Positions 6,674-8,848 of a stretch of 8,848 nt of DNA are shown here, piece after piece; the first letter of the stretch is position 1, and every line of letters begins with the position of its first letter. The DNA is from Solirubrobacteraceae bacterium (GTDB lineage: Bacteria; Actinomycetota; Thermoleophilia; Solirubrobacterales; Solirubrobacteraceae): contig JAICUS010000225.1 of the NCBI GenBank assembly GCA_025935735.1, positions 1 through 8,848 on the forward strand, read 5' to 3'. The notes below the pieces were generated by a model, which saw only the letters and a list, made by a program, of their open reading frames with translations, was not told the origin of the DNA and made no database searches. The position numbers and the translations under genes were made by a program.

Positions 6674-6681
6674 CTCCTCTC
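6674..6681 (-). promoter_or_regulatory. Strong Shine-Dalgarno of the dehydrogenase gene
   Basis: Read on the minus strand this is GAGAGGAG, ending 4 bases before the ATG at 6669 and lying wholly within the 16-base gap after the upstream stop (6686-6688). It supports the chosen start and independent strong translation of the dehydrogenase from a shared transcript. Confidence 0.7.
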
Positions 6682-6685
6682 GAGA

Positions 6686-7768
6686 TCAGGTCGCGTACCG
6701 CTCGAGCTCTGCGCGCTTGAGCTCCAGGCCGAGGCCGGGCCGGCTCAGGTCGGGCTTCAGACCGCCGCCCTGCGGGCTCAGCGTCCCTTCGAACAGCAGC
6801 TCCTCGATGCGGACGTGGTCGTGGAAGTACTCGATGTGCGCGAGCGTCTGGATCGCGCAGCAGGCGTGGGCGCTGACGTTCGGCACGCAGTGGGCGGAGA
6901 ACGGCAGCTGGTGCGCCTGGCACAGCGCGCCGACCCGCAGCAGGTTGGTGATCCCGCCGCAGCGGGTGACGTCGGCCTGCACGACGTGCACCTGCTCCAC
7001 CAGGCCGGCGAAGTAGGGCAGCGCCCAGCCGTACTCGCCGGCGGCGATCGACAGCTTCGGCGGCACGCGGTCGCGCAGGTAGCGCAGGCCCGCGGTGTCC
7101 TCGGAGGACACGGGCTCCTCGAAGTAGCTGACCCCGAACTCCTCGGCGTAGGCGTGCGCCCAGTACAGGGCGTCCTGGCGGTCGAAGGCGCCGTTGGCGT
7201 CGACGTAGAGCTCGACGTCGTCGCCGATCGCGTCGCGCACCACGCCGGCGCGGTGGCGGTCGCGCTCGGGCTCACGCCCGACCTTGATCTTGACCCGGGT
7301 GATGCCCTGCTCGACGTAGCCGGCCATCTGCTCGCGCAGGCGCTCGTCGGAGTAGGTGCAGAACCCGCCGGAGCCGTAGATCGGCGCGCTGTCGCGGAAG
7401 CGGCCGAGCAGCGAGGCCAGCGGCAGCCCCAGGAGCTTCGCCTTGAGGTCCCAGAGCGCGATGTCGACCGCGGAGATGGCCAGCGCGGCGATCCCGAAGC
7501 GGCCCATGTTGCGCACGGCGCGCTCGTTGGCCAGCCAGACGGACGGGATGTCCATGGCGTCGGCGCCGAGCACGTTGTCCTTCAGCTTGGACTCGATGAC
7601 GCCGGCCGCCGACTGGTGCCCGTAGGTCCAGCCGAGCCCGGTCTGCCCTGCGGCGGTCGCCTCGACGACCACGATGGTCGTCGAGTCCCACTCGAGCGTG
7701 CCGTCGGACTCCGGCGCGTCGGTGGGGATCGTGGCAGCGGTGACATTCAGGCCGTCGACTGCGGTCAT
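6686..7768 (-). CDS. Enolase-superfamily enzyme, mandelate racemase / sugar-acid dehydratase type
   Basis: 360 residues, the normal length. The N-terminal capping domain (about 1-125) is followed by the barrel with the catalytic set of the mandelate-racemase group: K160-I-K162 (KxK base motif), D190 in VDANG, the FEEP metal-ligand box (216-219), E245 in AAGEYG, D266 in QADVTRCGG and H293 in SAHCVPN. The D266/H293 pair with KxK fits MR-type enzymes, which abstract the proton alpha to a carboxylate using Mg2+, either racemising a hydroxy acid or dehydrating an acid sugar to a 2-keto-3-deoxy acid. Cytoplasmic. The substrate cannot be read from the sequence; L-fuconate, galactonate, gluconate or similar are possible. 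ATG at 7768 has AGGG 8 bases upstream. The 16-base gap to the FAD/Fe-S dehydrogenase suggests a shared catabolic pathway, and a 44-base gap separates it from the kinase-like gene upstream. Confidence 0.9.
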   Translation of the reverse strand: MTAVDGLNVTAATIPTDAPESDGTLEWDSTTIVVVEATAAGQTGLGWTYGHQSAAGVIESKLKDNVLGADAMDIPSVWLANERAVRNMGRFGIAALAISAVDIALWDLKAKLLGLPLASLLGRFRDSAPIYGSGGFCTYSDERLREQMAGYVEQGITRVKIKVGREPERDRHRAGVVRDAIGDDVELYVDANGAFDRQDALYWAHAYAEEFGVSYFEEPVSSEDTAGLRYLRDRVPPKLSIAAGEYGWALPYFAGLVEQVHVVQADVTRCGGITNLLRVGALCQAHQLPFSAHCVPNVSAHACCAIQTLAHIEYFHDHVRIEELLFEGTLSPQGGGLKPDLSRPGLGLELKRAELERYAT

Positions 7769-7812
7769 GTCAGCGGCCCTACCCCGGCTCCGGCGGCCGG
7801 GAAGCGCGTTCG

Positions 7813-8448
7813 TCAGTGCGCGGACGGGTGCTGCGCGACCGAGCGCGCGGCCGCGGCGAGGATGTCGACCGCGTCGTCGAGGTCGATGGCGGTCGTGTCG
7901 AGCACGACGTGGTAGAGCGACACGTCGGCGAGGTCGGCCCCGTAGAAGCGGCGGGCGTACTCGGCGTGCGCATGGTCGGTGGCTCGCAGCGCGTGCCGGG
8001 CGGTGTCCTCGTCGAGGTCGCGGAAGTCCATCGCCCGGCGCACCCGGGCCTCGGGCGGGCCGTCGAGCCGGGCGCGCAGCACGCCCGGCGCGTCGCGCAG
8101 CACCAGCGCGGCGCCGCGGCCGAGGACCACGCCCTCGCCGGTGGCCGCCTGCCGGCGCAACTCCTCCTCGGTGGCCTCGCGGAAGTCGCCCGCCTGCAGC
8201 GCGTCAGGCAGCACCGGGGCCGGGGCGAGCGTGTCGCCGCCCACGAAGCCTCGCAGCAGCCGCTCCAGCCGCCCGCCGCCGCTCTGCTCGTCGTGGGCGG
8301 CGGCGTCGTCGTAGGGGACGTGCAGGCGCTCGGCCACGGCGAGCGGGATCGCGCGGTCCAAGAACGGGACGCCGAGCCGCTCGGCGAGCGCCGGGCCGAC
8401 CTGGCTGCCGCCGGCCCCGTAGGAGGCCGAGAGGGCGACGAGCGTCAT
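7813..8448 (-). CDS. Cytidylate kinase-like protein (P-loop nucleotide-binding)
   Basis: 211 residues. The start matches the cytidylate-kinase-like family (PF13189): S9-Y-G-A-G-G-S-Q-V-G18 is the glycine-rich phosphate loop, followed by ALAERLGVPFLDRAI (20-34), where true family members have a similar LAERLG-PFYDRE stretch. Later family-like pieces are GVVLGRGAALVL (106-117), the Arg-rich RARLDGPPEARVRRAMDFR (125-143), DHAHAEYARRFYG (158-170) and YHVVLDTTAIDLDDAVDIL (179-197). The family binds ATP, but its substrates are mostly undefined, and it is not the housekeeping Cmk. Its ATG overlaps the stop of the MFS gene in an ATGA, so the two are translationally coupled. The frame is open further upstream, but that extension lies inside the transporter gene and reads as low-complexity Arg/Ala/Gly. 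Confidence 0.85.
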   Translation of the reverse strand: MTLVALSASYGAGGSQVGPALAERLGVPFLDRAIPLAVAERLHVPYDDAAAHDEQSGGGRLERLLRGFVGGDTLAPAPVLPDALQAGDFREATEEELRRQAATGEGVVLGRGAALVLRDAPGVLRARLDGPPEARVRRAMDFRDLDEDTARHALRATDHAHAEYARRFYGADLADVSLYHVVLDTTAIDLDDAVDILAAAARSVAQHPSAH

Positions 8449-8848
8449 CGCGCCCCCACCGGCTGCCCGACGGGCGCGGGCGGGGGCGCCGGCTCCTCGT
8501 CGCGGTGGTGGTACTTGCCGCCGCGCAGCCACGACGCGCCGGCGGCGATCAGGCAGGCGATGAACGAGAACGTGAACGCGGTGCTGAGCGCGCTGGAGAA
8601 CGGGCCGGTCATCAGGTGCGGGAAGAACGAGCGGCCGGTCAGCGCGTGCGCCTGGGCGGCGGGCAGCTGGTGCAGCAGCTGCGGGCCGAGCAGTCGCTGG
8701 ATCGGGTTGTAGCCCAGGAACGCGGCGAACAGGCTGGCCACGGGCGGCAGGTGGGCGATCCGCGCGGCGTCCGCCGCGGGCACGCCGTGCGCGGTCAGGC
8801 CGCCCTGCAACGCGCCGGGCAGGCCGGACGACATGCCGACGATCAGCA
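8445..8848 (-). CDS. MFS transporter, DHA2/EmrB-like, C-terminal part (cut by window edge)
   Basis: 133 residues are visible; the gene enters from the right edge with no start. LPPVASLFAAFLGYNPIQRLL (33-53) and the last helix FTFSFIACLIAAGASWL (91-107), followed by RGGKYHH and a charged Pro-rich tail, fit the C-terminal helices of 14-helix drug:H+ antiporters of the EmrB/QacA type, as often seen in actinomycetes. Such proteins export drugs or metabolites using the proton gradient. The transport substrate cannot be inferred from this end. The stop codon overlaps the ATG of the cytidylate-kinase-like gene. Assignment to the DHA2 subgroup rests on resemblance of this tail only, since the motif-bearing N-terminal half is outside the window. 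Confidence 0.72.
   Translation of the reverse strand, partial: LIVGMSSGLPGALQGGLTAHGVPAADAARIAHLPPVASLFAAFLGYNPIQRLLGPQLLHQLPAAQAHALTGRSFFPHLMTGPFSSALSTAFTFSFIACLIAAGASWLRGGKYHHRDEEPAPPPAPVGQPVGAR

Noticed and set aside
6677..6684. Palindrome TCTCGAGA between the enolase-superfamily and dehydrogenase genes
   Set aside because: Only 8 bases and largely explained by the Shine-Dalgarno; no sign of an operator.
3109..6720. A 1203-codon open frame on the plus strand
   Set aside because: It lies antisense to the clearly recognisable FAD/Fe-S dehydrogenase, has Val/Ala/Arg/Leu-rich low-complexity content and no family motifs. Long antisense frames are expected opposite GC-rich codons.
7783..7801. 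Small hairpin (CCCGGC / GCCGGG, 7-base loop) between the kinase-like and enolase-superfamily genes
   Set aside because: Only a 6-base stem, no T-run, close to the ribosome site; expected by chance at this GC content, so I do not call it a terminator or attenuator.
6527..7915. A 462-codon plus-strand frame over the enolase-superfamily gene
   Set aside because: Antisense shadow. It crosses three minus-strand genes and shows no recognisable motif.

Overview
The window is very GC-rich, almost every third codon position is G or C, and nearly all of it is coding. The gene content (a SCO/TlpA thiol protein, a VKOR-like protein, DHA2-type MFS export, an enolase-superfamily enzyme and a large FAD/Fe-S dehydrogenase) and the protein style fit a chromosomal segment of a high-GC actinomycete. 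My best guess is the Thermoleophilia/Solirubrobacterales group, but this is judged from style and not from any search. There are no rRNA or tRNA genes, CRISPR arrays, insertion sequences or phage genes. The largest gap without a gene is about 154 bases.

Left block (1-2886, all on the minus strand, read right to left): a six-helix membrane protein resembling the YaaH/SatP family (2242-2886); a VKOR-like four-helix membrane protein (1664-2245) whose GTG start overlaps the previous stop; a membrane-anchored fusion of a SCO1-type copper-chaperone domain with a TlpA-type thioredoxin domain (369-1640); and the N-terminus of a secreted or anchored alpha/beta-hydrolase esterase (1-324, cut by the window edge). 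Spacings of -4, 23 and 44 bases suggest one operon. The two middle genes both concern thiol/copper redox chemistry on the outer face of the membrane.

Centre (2887-3634): a 154-base divergent intergenic region carries a 25-base near-perfect palindrome and a TANNNT -10 candidate. It is followed by the only plus-strand gene, a small protein of unknown function (3041-3634). The last about 40 codons of this gene run antisense through the 3' end of the next gene, a convergent coding overlap of 121 bases.

Right block (3514-8848, all minus, read right to left): the C-terminal end of a DHA2-like MFS transporter (8445-8848, cut by the window edge); a cytidylate-kinase-like protein started by an ATGA overlap (7813-8448); an enolase-superfamily enzyme of the mandelate racemase/sugar-acid dehydratase type (6686-7768); and a 1051-residue FAD/Fe-S 2-hydroxyacid dehydrogenase of the YdiJ type (3514-6669). 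The last two are 16 bases apart with a strong Shine-Dalgarno between them. They plausibly form a catabolic pair: dehydration or racemisation of a hydroxy acid, then FAD-linked oxidation of a 2-hydroxyacid feeding electrons to the membrane.

The most interesting items are the fused SCO-TlpA protein (a copper chaperone apparently carrying its own reductase) beside a VKOR homologue without the loop cysteines, the convergent overlap with probable stop-loss extension, and the palindrome in the divergent promoter region. I see no clear sign of a wholly new multi-gene system.
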